From assembly GCA_002746535.1 (NCBI GenBank), contig NVWA01000001.1, positions 62,001 to 126,000 of the forward strand: a stretch of 64,000 bases of DNA. The letters are read 5' to 3'. The stretch comes from Planctomycetota bacterium (lineage in GTDB: Bacteria; Planctomycetota; GCA-2746535). Below the pieces are notes generated by a model that saw nothing but the letters and a program-made list of their open reading frames with translations, was not told the origin of the DNA and searched no databases. Shown here in pieces: positions 18,348 through 27,095 of this stretch (the stretch's first letter is position 1; each line of letters begins with the position of its first letter). A program made the position numbers and the translations under genes.

Positions 18348-19508
18348 ATGTATAACAAAATTTTATTTTTCCTATCTACAACTCTGATATCTGTAGGGTT
18401 TCAAGTTTCATTAGGATTAATGTCGTCAATTTTTGCGAGTGAAAATAAAGAAAATATCTCGACGATTTCGCTTATTATTCTTCAAATTAGTATGTGTGCT
18501 GGATGTTTGTATTGCCATAAGTTCATAAAAATTGAATCTTCCAAAAAGGTAATGATTTATAGTGCCTTATTTTTAGGTTTTTTTGTTTTATGTTCATGTT
18601 TAGGTGGAGAAATAGTTTTTTATGTATTTTCTGTTTTAGGCGGGGTTGCCAATGGTTTTTTTTCATTAGCATTTTTAACTTATATGAATTTGATTTGTCG
18701 CAGGCAAAATCTATCACTGTTTATTAATTTAATTTTTGCGTCACACTTACTTGGAATCTTTATAACATTTATCACAATCAGAATAATTATGCCCTATATT
18801 AGTATGCAAATTATTATTTTTACTTTATTTATATTCATAGTTTTAGGAGTTGGAATAGCGTGTAAGTTTTCTGACATTCGCAAACCTGATTTAAAAAAAC
18901 TTATTCAAGAGAATAAAAAAGTAGATAATTTTAAAATGCATTTAATTCTTCTACTATGTATTAGTGTTTTAATTGGCTATATGATGGGTTTAAACTTTTC
19001 TATGATACCAATAAAAATTACAAATTTATTAGGTAAAGAGGTTTGGGCAGAAATATGTTCTATTAACACAATTGTATTCTTTGTCTTATTATTAGTATTT
19101 TGTAAATTCAAAATTATTGCTAAAGTTGGTGTTGGGCTTTCTGGTTTGTTTTTAAGTTTTTCAATTTATTTATTTTCCCAAGCTGTATCTTATTGGGATT
19201 TTGTAATTATGGAGATTGTATTAACATTTGGCGTTGCATTTTATTGGGGTAGTGTTATTCAAATTTCAAATTTGTTATTTAGGCATTATTTCGATTATGT
19301 TAATGGGCCAAGAACTGCCGTCATATTCCTTGCTTCTTCACTCGGCATCTCAATACAATTTTTCTATTCAGAATTGTTATTTGTTGTTCTGTCTTTTGTA
19401 TTTAGCATTATAGGCATTTTAGGAGGTCTATATTTGTCATATCAAGTTCTTTATATTGATGAAGTCAAAATAGAACATGATGATGATTATCAAATATTGT
19501 TAGATTGA
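18348..19508 (+). CDS. MFS-like membrane transporter
   Basis: The 386-residue protein is almost entirely hydrophobic, with about twelve predicted membrane helices split by a charged central loop near residue 180-200 (DIRKPDLKKLIQENKK), the layout of the major facilitator superfamily. Individual MFS motifs are weak; SALFLGFFVLCSCLGG and VLGGVANGFFSLAFL resemble helices 3 and 4. It ends in an acidic tail (EHDDDYQILLD). The substrate is unknown. The divergent sigma-54 activator and the candidate -24/-12 promoter suggest conditional expression. A good Shine-Dalgarno, AGGTGA, precedes the ATG at short spacing. Confidence 0.75.
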   Translation: MYNKILFFLSTTLISVGFQVSLGLMSSIFASENKENISTISLIILQISMCAGCLYCHKFIKIESSKKVMIYSALFLGFFVLCSCLGGEIVFYVFSVLGGVANGFFSLAFLTYMNLICRRQNLSLFINLIFASHLLGIFITFITIRIIMPYISMQIIIFTLFIFIVLGVGIACKFSDIRKPDLKKLIQENKKVDNFKMHLILLLCISVLIGYMMGLNFSMIPIKITNLLGKEVWAEICSINTIVFFVLLLVFCKFKIIAKVGVGLSGLFLSFSIYLFSQAVSYWDFVIMEIVLTFGVAFYWGSVIQISNLLFRHYFDYVNGPRTAVIFLASSLGISIQFFYSELLFVVLSFVFSIIGILGGLYLSYQVLYIDEVKIEHDDDYQILLD

Positions 19509-19545
19509 ATTAGCAGAGTAAATTGATTTTAATAATTACTTAGAA

Positions 19546-20973
19546 TTAAGAATTGATAATATCATCAATGATTTTATTTACTATTTGAGGGTTTGCTAGT
19601 CCTTTAGAAGCTTTCATTACCATACCTACTATTGACCCTTTAGCTTTATCTTTACCATTCTTTAAATCATCTACAGCTTTTTGGTTTTTGGCCATGGCTT
19701 CTTCAACCCATTTTCTGATTTCATCTGAATCATTTTTTCCGGCTAGACCTTCTGACTCGATTATTTCTGATGGATTTTTGTTGGATTCTACAAGTAATGG
19801 GAATACCTTTTCTTTTGCGATTTTTTTATTTATTGTTCCATCGTCGATTAACTTCCAAAGGGATGTCATGTTTTCAATTGAAACCGGAAATTGATCTATT
19901 CCTATTTTCTTTTCGTTTAAATAACTAGAGATGTCATTTGAAATCCAGTTTGCAATTTCTTTTGGTTTATTGAATTCTTTTAACGCATTTTCAAAATAAT
20001 CAGCAATTGGTTTTTCTTCTGTTAAGATGGATGCATCATATTCGCTTAATTTTAATTCTGAAATAAATCTTTCTTTTCGTTTTAATGGTGGTTCTGCAAC
20101 AGTTGATTTGATTTTCTCAATTTCTTTATCCGTAAGAATCAAAGGAGGTAAATCTGGTTCAGGAAAAAATCTATAATCATGGGCTCCTTCTTTGGAACGC
20201 ATAGGTTCAGTAACGCCATTATCTACATCCCATAATCTAGTTTCTTGAGAAATTTTATTTCCATTTTGAATATCTTGGATTTGTCGGACAATTTCATAAT
20301 CAATGGCAGCTTGAACATATCGAAAAGAATTTAAGTTTTTAACTTCAACCTTTGTACCAAGTTCTTTTTGGCCTATTGGTTTAACGGAAATATTCGCATC
20401 ACATCTTAAAGAGCCTTCTTGCATTTCACAATCGGATACTTCATTGTATTTAAGAATCTTTTTCAAATTAACTAAATATTGATAGGCTTCTTCACTTGTA
20501 CTCATATCAGGATCTGAAACAATTTCTATTAAGGGAGTTCCTGCTCTATTTAGATCTACAAGGCTTCCATCGGCAGTATGAATTAATTTACCAGCATCCT
20601 CTTCAATTTGGATTCTTTCGAGTTTAACAACTCTCTTATTTCCTTTTATATTAATCTCTATGCCACCTTTTAATGCAAACGGTTTATCAAATTGTGTGAT
20701 TTGATATGCTTTTGGCAAGTCTGGGTAGTAATAGTTCTTTCTATCAAATTTTGAAAATTTTTGAATATCGCATCCAATAGCTAAACCAGCTTTTACTGCA
20801 TATTCAAAGACTTTTTTATTTAGAACTGGTAAAGTTCCAGGATGCCCTAAACAAACAGGACATGTTTGAGAGTTTGGTTCTTGGGCAAATAAAGTAGTAC
20901 AGCCACAAAATAGTTTCGTGTTTGTACCTAGTTGACAATGTACTTCCAAGCCTATTGTTGCCTCAAATTCCAT
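19546..20973 (-). CDS. gatB: Asp-tRNA(Asn)/Glu-tRNA(Gln) amidotransferase subunit B
   Basis: This 475-residue protein has full GatB length. EATIGLEVHCQLGTNTKLFC is the canonical N-terminus. CPVCLGHPGTLPVLN and the YYYPDLPKAYQITQ and FDRKNYYYPDL blocks mark the kinase-like catalytic domain, and the C-terminal YqeY-like tail (KAKGSIVGMVMKASKG) binds tRNA. It activates the mischarged aminoacyl-tRNA with ATP and accepts ammonia channelled from GatA. It is the last gene of the gatC-gatA-gatB series, with 25 bases between gatA and gatB. The presence of GatCAB implies that Gln-tRNA and/or Asn-tRNA is made indirectly here. Confidence 0.97.
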   Translation of the reverse strand: MEFEATIGLEVHCQLGTNTKLFCGCTTLFAQEPNSQTCPVCLGHPGTLPVLNKKVFEYAVKAGLAIGCDIQKFSKFDRKNYYYPDLPKAYQITQFDKPFALKGGIEINIKGNKRVVKLERIQIEEDAGKLIHTADGSLVDLNRAGTPLIEIVSDPDMSTSEEAYQYLVNLKKILKYNEVSDCEMQEGSLRCDANISVKPIGQKELGTKVEVKNLNSFRYVQAAIDYEIVRQIQDIQNGNKISQETRLWDVDNGVTEPMRSKEGAHDYRFFPEPDLPPLILTDKEIEKIKSTVAEPPLKRKERFISELKLSEYDASILTEEKPIADYFENALKEFNKPKEIANWISNDISSYLNEKKIGIDQFPVSIENMTSLWKLIDDGTINKKIAKEKVFPLLVESNKNPSEIIESEGLAGKNDSDEIRKWVEEAMAKNQKAVDDLKNGKDKAKGSIVGMVMKASKGLANPQIVNKIIDDIINS

Positions 20974-20998
20974 AATTAATTTCTTTCTTCTTAAACAA

Positions 20999-22462
20999 TC
21001 AAATATTTGGTGTTGTTAAATGGTGACTTGAATTTTTCTCAAAAATATTTACTAATTGTAGTAATTCATTTTCTTCAAAAACATTTCCAGTAAATTGAGC
21101 TCCAATAGGAAGACCTTCTTTTGAAAATCCGCAATTAAATGAAATGCCAGGTAAACCTGAAAGATTATTGCAAACAGTATAGATATCAGATAAATACATT
21201 TCGATTGGATTGCTTGACTTTTCACCTTTTTTAAAGGCACATGTAGGAGATGTTGGTGTTAAAATGGCATCAACATTTTTAAATGCACTAATATAATCAT
21301 TTAGGATCAATCTTCGTACTTTAGTCGCTTTATTATAATATTCTTCATAGTAACCTGCACTTAAACTGAATGTGCCTAAAAGAATTCTACGAATCACTTC
21401 TGGTCCAAATCCTTCGCTTCTGGAATTCACGTAAATAGATTCTAGATCGTTAATATTTTCAGATCTGAAACCATAGTGAATACCATCATATCTACCCAAG
21501 TTTGAACTTGCTTCTGCTGTTGCTACCAAATAATATGCTGCAATACCAAATTTTGAATGTGGTAATTCAACTTCAATGATTTCAGCACCTAATGATTTTA
21601 ATACATCTATAACATTATTTTCAATGGTAGTTTTTATTTCGGTTGATAATCCTTCATCCATAAAACTTCTAACGATTCCTATCTTTTTTCCTTTTAAGGA
21701 CGTTATTTTATTTTCAAGATAATCCGGTTTTTCAATATCTACTGAAGATGAGTCTTTGTTGTCATACCCTGCAATGGAATTTAATAATAAAGCAGCATCT
21801 TCGCTATATCTTGCAAATGGACCAATTTGATCTAGAGAAGAACTATATGCCATTAAGCCATACCTTGAAACTCTACCATACGTAGGTTTCATGCCTAATA
21901 CACCACACAATGCGGCCGGTTGCCTAATAGACCCTCCAGTATCAGAACCTAATGAAAGTGGTGTTAAACCTGCAGAAACAGCTACGGCACTACCTCCCGA
22001 GGAACCACCAGGAATTCTATCTGTATCAAAGGGGTTGTTTACAGCACCATAAAATGAAGTTTCATTTGATGAGCCCATGGCAAATTCATCCATATTAGTT
22101 TTGCCAATAATCAATCCGTCTTGCTGTTCTATTTTGTCAATTACAGTTGCATTATAAGGGGGCTTATATCCACTAAGAATTTTTGAACATGCAGTAGTAA
22201 GCCTGTTTTTCTCACACATGTTATCCTTTATACCAATAGGTACTCCTGCTAAATTGCCAAGTGGCTTCCCATTATTTCTTTTATCATCAATTGCTTGAGC
22301 TGATTCAATTACATCATCGTAAATTCTAATAAAGGCATTTAAACTTTTATTTTTATCATTAATTCGATCAAGATAAGTTTGGGCAATATCGACAGCTTTC
22401 CATTCGCCAGATTTTACATTTTTTGCTATTTCGACGGCACTTGTTTTATAAAAATCAATCAC
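20999..22462 (-). CDS. gatA: Asp-tRNA(Asn)/Glu-tRNA(Gln) amidotransferase subunit A
   Basis: The 487-residue protein belongs to the amidase-signature family. The Ser-cisSer-Lys triad is visible: Lys in GVPIGIKDNMC and serines in PGGSSGGSAVAVSAG and LGSDTGGSIRQPA. SNETSFYGAVNNPF and the GMKPTYGRVSRYGLMAYSSS block are typical of GatA. It hydrolyses glutamine and feeds ammonia through a tunnel to GatB. It lies between gatC and gatB on the same strand. Full length, with no sign of damage. Confidence 0.97.
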   Translation of the reverse strand: MIDFYKTSAVEIAKNVKSGEWKAVDIAQTYLDRINDKNKSLNAFIRIYDDVIESAQAIDDKRNNGKPLGNLAGVPIGIKDNMCEKNRLTTACSKILSGYKPPYNATVIDKIEQQDGLIIGKTNMDEFAMGSSNETSFYGAVNNPFDTDRIPGGSSGGSAVAVSAGLTPLSLGSDTGGSIRQPAALCGVLGMKPTYGRVSRYGLMAYSSSLDQIGPFARYSEDAALLLNSIAGYDNKDSSSVDIEKPDYLENKITSLKGKKIGIVRSFMDEGLSTEIKTTIENNVIDVLKSLGAEIIEVELPHSKFGIAAYYLVATAEASSNLGRYDGIHYGFRSENINDLESIYVNSRSEGFGPEVIRRILLGTFSLSAGYYEEYYNKATKVRRLILNDYISAFKNVDAILTPTSPTCAFKKGEKSSNPIEMYLSDIYTVCNNLSGLPGISFNCGFSKEGLPIGAQFTGNVFEENELLQLVNIFEKNSSHHLTTPNI

Positions 22463-22523
22463 AGTGAATTTTCCTGAAAGTTAATTTGGTATTATTAGGA
22501 TAAAAGTTCATTAAGTATACTTT

Positions 22524-22805
22524 TTATTTAATTACTTTAGGAACTTTGAAGGCGCTGCCTTCTTTTGTCGGAGCATTTTGAAGAGCAGCATCTACTCCAA
22601 TTGAATTGATAGGGAGGTCTTCTCTGAAAACATTATAAATTTCCGATACCTGAATTAGAGGTTCTATACCATCAGTATTAATTTCCGCTAATTGCTCGAC
22701 ATATTGTAAGATATTATTGAATGATTTTTGGTAAGTATTTTTTTCGTTTTCGCTGAATTTTAATCTAGATAATTTTTCAACATTATCAAATGCATCATTT
22801 TCCAT
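22524..22805 (-). CDS. gatC: Asp-tRNA(Asn)/Glu-tRNA(Gln) amidotransferase subunit C
   Basis: This 93-residue protein is the usual size of GatC. It begins with a helical pair around VEKLSRLKFSENEK, then the FNNILQYVEQLAEINTDGIEPL block, and ends with FREDLP and an extended tail that wraps the GatA-GatB interface, ending in FKVPKVIK. It stabilises the heterotrimer and has no catalytic role. It is 61 bases upstream of gatA and 26 bases downstream of a coiled-coil membrane protein gene. Confidence 0.93.
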   Translation of the reverse strand: MENDAFDNVEKLSRLKFSENEKNTYQKSFNNILQYVEQLAEINTDGIEPLIQVSEIYNVFREDLPINSIGVDAALQNAPTKEGSAFKVPKVIK

Positions 22806-22831
22806 AATTGATTTAGAGAATCCTTTCGCTG

Positions 22832-24295
22832 TTAATGTCTAATGCAACTTTTATTTAAAAAGAATATACCGCCATTTGCTTGTCCAGCTAAATCCAGGAA
22901 GTCTTCATTGTTTTCATATTTTCTAGCTATTTTATTTAATAGTTTGCTAGCTTTTTGATAAACTTTTTTAGCTTTTTTAAAATTGATTTGAGCTTTTTTG
23001 TGTCCTGGGTTTTGATAGGACATTGCTTTTTTCATAATTTTTCTTGCTTCTTTTACTAGTTCTTTGGCGGCTTTAAATTTAGAATCTGCAAAAACACCAT
23101 CTTGAAAGTCCTCTTCAGCTTCTTCTGGGGGCAATTCATTTTCTTCCTCAGGCGGTAACGTAGTTATATCGCCAGTATCTTTTTCAATAAGTACTAATTT
23201 CGTTGGTTTTGGATTATCATCAATTTTGATAGGTTCTGTTGTTGCACCAACTAATTGTAACGTGTTGATTGGAGTCTTATCTAGTTTCTCTTTTCGAGCT
23301 GCAAGGTCTTTCCTCTTCTTTTCTTCAAGAATTTTATTACGCTTTCTATCTGTTGCAATAGCCATTGCTTCGCGACGTCGTTCTGATTTTGCTTGTGCTT
23401 TTAATTTTAAATCATTGATATCGGCTAGAATTTTATTGGCTTCCTCAACATACTTGGATGTTGAATATTCTTTCACAATGATGTTAGCATTTGTAGATGC
23501 CGCTTCATAATTCCCTATAATTTTAGACCAGACAGCAATTCTAAGTACTTTTTTAGCATTTTCATCAAAGATAGTATTTATGATATTAATGTCATTTAAG
23601 GAAGCTGAAAGCAAAGTTTTGTTTACATCTTTCTCCAATTTGTGCTTGTATGCCCAGTTAGCACTTTGATAGATTCCATAACTATTTGTAACTCCATTAT
23701 CACTTTTTATTGTTTCAAACATTTCTTTGTAGTGTTGTATTTTTTGATCTTCACTTAGTTTTGTAACACTACTTCCGCTAATCAAAACAGTGTTTATAAA
23801 ACCATCTAAATCTCTAACTTGCATGGAAAGGTTTGACTTTTTAATAATATGTCCAACTATTAATGGACTTCCTGAACTATTTATGATTTGGACAAGTGCT
23901 AAGTTAATCTGATCTTTTTTCTTAAAGCCACTTTTTAAAGTCAATGCATTTTTGATTGCCAATTCGGTATTGCTGATTTTTATGAATAATGGTGCTTCTT
24001 GTAAATCAGCGGCTAATAGTTTTGCTTTATAAAGTGCCTCTTTAGATTTTTCAATTTTTCCTTCACCAAATAATTTAATAGCCACCTTTATTTGTTTGGC
24101 AGACATGTTTTTATCAAGTTCTTTCCAGTTGCTGTCTGCTGTCGCGAACCCTTTTCCGGTATTACCTAAACTTTGTAGCTTTTGGTCAAAATTTTCAATA
24201 TTGGAGTTATCCGAAAAATAAACTGCTAAGAAGGTCGTTATAAATGCCACAAATAGTAATCTGATGAAAAATTTGAAGATATTACTTGCTTTCAT
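22832..24295 (-). CDS. Membrane-anchored helical-repeat/coiled-coil protein of unknown function
   Basis: I start at the ATG at 24295, preceded by AAGGA at good spacing; a TTG 36 bases upstream would add twelve residues. The 487-residue protein has an N-terminal signal anchor (IRLLFVAFITTFLAVYF), helical-repeat sequence to about residue 290, a highly charged coiled coil rich in Arg and Lys (ERRREAMAIATDRKRNK), a Pro/Glu-rich acidic linker (PPEEENELPPEEAEED) and a Lys-rich helical C-terminus. The alternation of a basic coiled coil and an acidic linker suggests a scaffold. I do not recognise the family. It is the first gene before gatCAB, 26 bases from gatC, which suggests cotranscription. Confidence 0.7.
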   Translation of the reverse strand: MKASNIFKFFIRLLFVAFITTFLAVYFSDNSNIENFDQKLQSLGNTGKGFATADSNWKELDKNMSAKQIKVAIKLFGEGKIEKSKEALYKAKLLAADLQEAPLFIKISNTELAIKNALTLKSGFKKKDQINLALVQIINSSGSPLIVGHIIKKSNLSMQVRDLDGFINTVLISGSSVTKLSEDQKIQHYKEMFETIKSDNGVTNSYGIYQSANWAYKHKLEKDVNKTLLSASLNDINIINTIFDENAKKVLRIAVWSKIIGNYEAASTNANIIVKEYSTSKYVEEANKILADINDLKLKAQAKSERRREAMAIATDRKRNKILEEKKRKDLAARKEKLDKTPINTLQLVGATTEPIKIDDNPKPTKLVLIEKDTGDITTLPPEEENELPPEEAEEDFQDGVFADSKFKAAKELVKEARKIMKKAMSYQNPGHKKAQINFKKAKKVYQKASKLLNKIARKYENNEDFLDLAGQANGGIFFLNKSCIRH

Positions 24296-24427
24296 TATCA
24301 ATTTCCTTAAAAATTTGGCTAAATAATGCAACCACCTTGATTTGCGATATTTTACATCAATAATTAAAATTGCATAGTCAAATTAGAAACGTCCAAGTAA
24401 TACAAAAGGTTTGAAAGAAAACTAAAT

Positions 24428-25687
24428 ATGTCAGAAAATGAGGACAAAATCAAAGATTTAGAAAAAATTCTCAATGTTACTCAAGAAATGTCTGCAGAGT
24501 CAAATTTGGACTCATTATTGACGCTTATTATGGAAAGAATGAAAGATATTATAAAGTGTGATAGGTGTACAATTTTCATCTTAGATGTCGAAAAAAATGA
24601 ATTATGGTCAAAACTTTCCACAAAACTTGAAATTAAAGAAATCAGGATACCAAAAACAAAAGGTATCGCTGGAGAAGTTGCTTGTAGCAGAAAACCTGTG
24701 AATATAAAAGATGCCTATGAAGATGATCGTTTTGATCAGGAAATAGATAAAAAAACGGGTTATAGAACGCATAGTATCTTATGTGTTCCCTTATTTAATA
24801 TTGAGAAAAATGTTGTAGGAGTCATCCAGTTATTAAATAAATTGGACGGTAATCCTTTTACATTTTATGACGAATTTATATTAAAAACTTTTTCTAGTCA
24901 AGCAGGTGTTATCATTGAAAGGGCGGATTTATATGAATCCAATCTTGAAAAGGAAAAGCTTTCGCACGAATTGGAATTAGCAGGCAATATTCAAAAGAGA
25001 TTGCTTCCAGAGCGGTCTGAAAGTGTAAATGGCTTGGAGGTCACAGGCTGGAATATTTCTTGCGATGATACTGGTGGGGACTATTTTGATTTTTTTCATT
25101 TAGAAGATGAATCCACCATCATTGCTGTAGGAGACGTTTCCGGACACGGAATTTCAGCGGCCTTGGTAATGTTAGAAGCTAGAGCCTTATTTAAAGCGTT
25201 TACCTTAAATTTTAAAAATATAGAAGATGTTTTAAATAAAATGAACCACATATTACAGTATGATTTAGATGCTGAAAAGTTTATGACATTTTTCATGGGG
25301 CATTTCTCAAAAGACAGAACTAAATTTGTATATTCCAGCGCTGGCCATGATGGGCCAATTTGGTTTCATTCAAAGACTCAAAAGATTACAATTTTAGATA
25401 GCACATCCACCGTATTAGGTTTCATGGATGGAGTTACATTTCCGGAAACTGAAGTTTACAATACAGAAATAGGTGATATTTTTCTTTTTTGCACGGATGG
25501 AGTTTTTGAAGCAATGAATTCAAAAAATGAGCAATATGGGAAAGATCGTTTAGTAGATTTAATAGTAAAATGGCAACTTTCAGATACTAGCACCATTTCA
25601 GATATTGTTAAGGAGGATTTGAAATTATTTTGTGGAAATGTGGTAGCCCGAGATGACATTACCTTGGTTCTTGTTAGAATAGTCTAG
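24428..25687 (+). CDS. GAF-domain PP2C-type serine phosphatase (RsbU/SpoIIE-like)
   Basis: The 419-residue protein has a GAF domain at residues about 20-165 (CDRCTIFILD, GIAGEVACSRKPVNI, CVPLFN) and a PPM/SpoIIE phosphatase domain from about 195 to the end. The metal-binding aspartates are in CDDTGGDYFDFF, VGDVSGHGI, CTDGVFEA and RDDITLVLV. A short coiled-coil linker (ESNLEKEKLSHELELAGNI) joins them, a common signal-transmission helix. It should dephosphorylate a STAS-domain protein in response to a GAF ligand, redox or oligomer signal. The next gene encodes such a STAS protein, so the pair forms a partner-switching phosphatase and substrate. Confidence 0.92.
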   Translation: MSENEDKIKDLEKILNVTQEMSAESNLDSLLTLIMERMKDIIKCDRCTIFILDVEKNELWSKLSTKLEIKEIRIPKTKGIAGEVACSRKPVNIKDAYEDDRFDQEIDKKTGYRTHSILCVPLFNIEKNVVGVIQLLNKLDGNPFTFYDEFILKTFSSQAGVIIERADLYESNLEKEKLSHELELAGNIQKRLLPERSESVNGLEVTGWNISCDDTGGDYFDFFHLEDESTIIAVGDVSGHGISAALVMLEARALFKAFTLNFKNIEDVLNKMNHILQYDLDAEKFMTFFMGHFSKDRTKFVYSSAGHDGPIWFHSKTQKITILDSTSTVLGFMDGVTFPETEVYNTEIGDIFLFCTDGVFEAMNSKNEQYGKDRLVDLIVKWQLSDTSTISDIVKEDLKLFCGNVVARDDITLVLVRIV

Positions 25688-25723
25688 TTATTTCAAAGCA
25701 ACTATAAGGACGAATATTCTATT

Positions 25724-26101
25724 ATGAGTGAAAGTAAAAACTTATTAGTTTCAAATCAAGATGGTGTTACCGTTGTATCGTTTGTTCATAGTAAATTATT
25801 GGATGAAACAAACATTCATGAATTAGGTGCTAATCTTCTTAAATTAATTGATATAGATCCTAATATTAAAATGGTTATTAATTTTGATTCCGTCGAATAT
25901 TTGTCGAGTGCTGTATTGGGAAAACTTATGGCTATTCATAAGAAAGTCTCCGTTGGTAAAGGTAAAGTTGTTCTTTGTGGAATCGTTCCCAATGTTTTGG
26001 AAGTTTTTAAAATAACGAAACTTGATAAATTATTTAATATTGAATCTGATATAAAGAATTCTCTTAAATCGGTAAAAAAAGTAAAAAAATCCTGGTTTTA
26101 A
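25724..26101 (+). CDS. STAS-domain anti-sigma-factor antagonist
   Basis: The 125-residue protein is a single STAS domain. The strand VINFDSVEYLSSAVLGKL carries the phospho-acceptor region, with Ser62 at the position of the SpoIIAA/RsbV phosphoserine; Leu and Ala replace the usual Asp and Gly around it. A Lys-rich tail (KSVKKVKKSWF) follows the domain. It is likely switched by phosphorylation and by the phosphatase encoded 36 bases upstream. The usual anti-sigma kinase (RsbW) is not in this cluster; the kinase at 26118 may take that role. Confidence 0.9.
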   Translation: MSESKNLLVSNQDGVTVVSFVHSKLLDETNIHELGANLLKLIDIDPNIKMVINFDSVEYLSSAVLGKLMAIHKKVSVGKGKVVLCGIVPNVLEVFKITKLDKLFNIESDIKNSLKSVKKVKKSWF

Positions 26102-26117
26102 ATTGCACACATAAATT

Positions 26118-26987
26118 ATGGAAAATCCTTCACTTCATGGATTAAGAATCGGAAAGTATACTTTTCGAATGAAAATAGGTGAGGGTGCGACTTCTGAAGT
26201 CTGGAAATGTGAAGTGTCAGGACAATCTCCGGTCGCCGTAAAATTTGTGTCGTCTCAAAGATCCAAATATAGTGAAATTGCTAAATACACAAAAGGTGAA
26301 TATGACTTTTATAAAAAGCATAACAGTCCATTCTTATTAGAACCATTTAACGTTCATGTAGATAATAGGGGGTATTATCTTTTTTTTGAATATTTTGAAG
26401 GGCCAGATTTATTTCATGCATTTCAGCACCAAAGAGAACTTTACCAGCCAATTTTAGAAGTTTATTTTAATAAAATGGTTTTAGCAATGCAATTTGTGCA
26501 CAAACATAAAACTGTTCATTGCGATATTAAACCTGAAAACTTCCTAGTCGATTTGGAGGGAAATTTGAAAATTATTGATTTTTCCATTATGAAAAAAGTC
26601 AGCGATTTTAAAATCTTAAATAGATTTTTTAAATCTAAAATGGAAGGGACGCCTGAATACATGTCTCCGGAGCAAATCAGAAAAAAAAATATTTCTTATG
26701 AATCGGATATTTATTCTTTAGGTCTTGTCTTTTATTACCTAGTTACTGGCAAGATTCCTTTTAAAGGAAATACTCATCAAGAAACACTTCATAACAATTT
26801 GTGGAATGAATTAGTAGAACCTATAAAAGTCAAACGAAATAATTGTTGTCCAGTCTTAAACTCTTTGATTAAAAATATGATCATGAAAGATCCTAAAAAA
26901 AGGATAAATAATATTACTGAGATATTGTTAATACTAAGAAAATGTAATTTTGGTAGCGGCTCTTCTATCTCGCTATCTTCAGTTTAA
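26118..26987 (+). CDS. Serine/threonine protein kinase (Hanks type)
   Basis: This 289-residue protein is a bare kinase domain without a membrane segment or extracellular sensor. The Gly loop GEGATSEVW, Lys42 in VAVKFV, HCDIKPEN (Asp136 catalytic base; Cys replaces the usual Arg) and SPEQ are all recognisable. The metal motif is DFS (Asp154-Phe155-Ser156) rather than DFG. A short basic activation loop (MKKVSDFKILNRFFKSK) contains serines that could be autophosphorylated. The absent HRD Arg suggests it may not need loop phosphorylation. It lies 16 bases after the STAS gene and probably phosphorylates that protein or a shared partner. Confidence 0.9.
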   Translation: MENPSLHGLRIGKYTFRMKIGEGATSEVWKCEVSGQSPVAVKFVSSQRSKYSEIAKYTKGEYDFYKKHNSPFLLEPFNVHVDNRGYYLFFEYFEGPDLFHAFQHQRELYQPILEVYFNKMVLAMQFVHKHKTVHCDIKPENFLVDLEGNLKIIDFSIMKKVSDFKILNRFFKSKMEGTPEYMSPEQIRKKNISYESDIYSLGLVFYYLVTGKIPFKGNTHQETLHNNLWNELVEPIKVKRNNCCPVLNSLIKNMIMKDPKKRINNITEILLILRKCNFGSGSSISLSSV

Positions 26988-27095
26988 TTAATGTATGTAA
27001 TAGAATAGTTGATCTTGCAATTTATCCTTGATTTTTTAGAATGCCCCCTGAATTTAATTCATTTTTTACTACTGTTTGGCGAATCTAGGTAAGTT

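Noticed and set aside
27049..27067. TGAATTTAATTCA followed by TTTTTT as a terminator after the kinase gene
   Set aside because: The stem is only AT pairs with almost no loop, so it would be unstable; such palindromes are expected in this AT-rich sequence.
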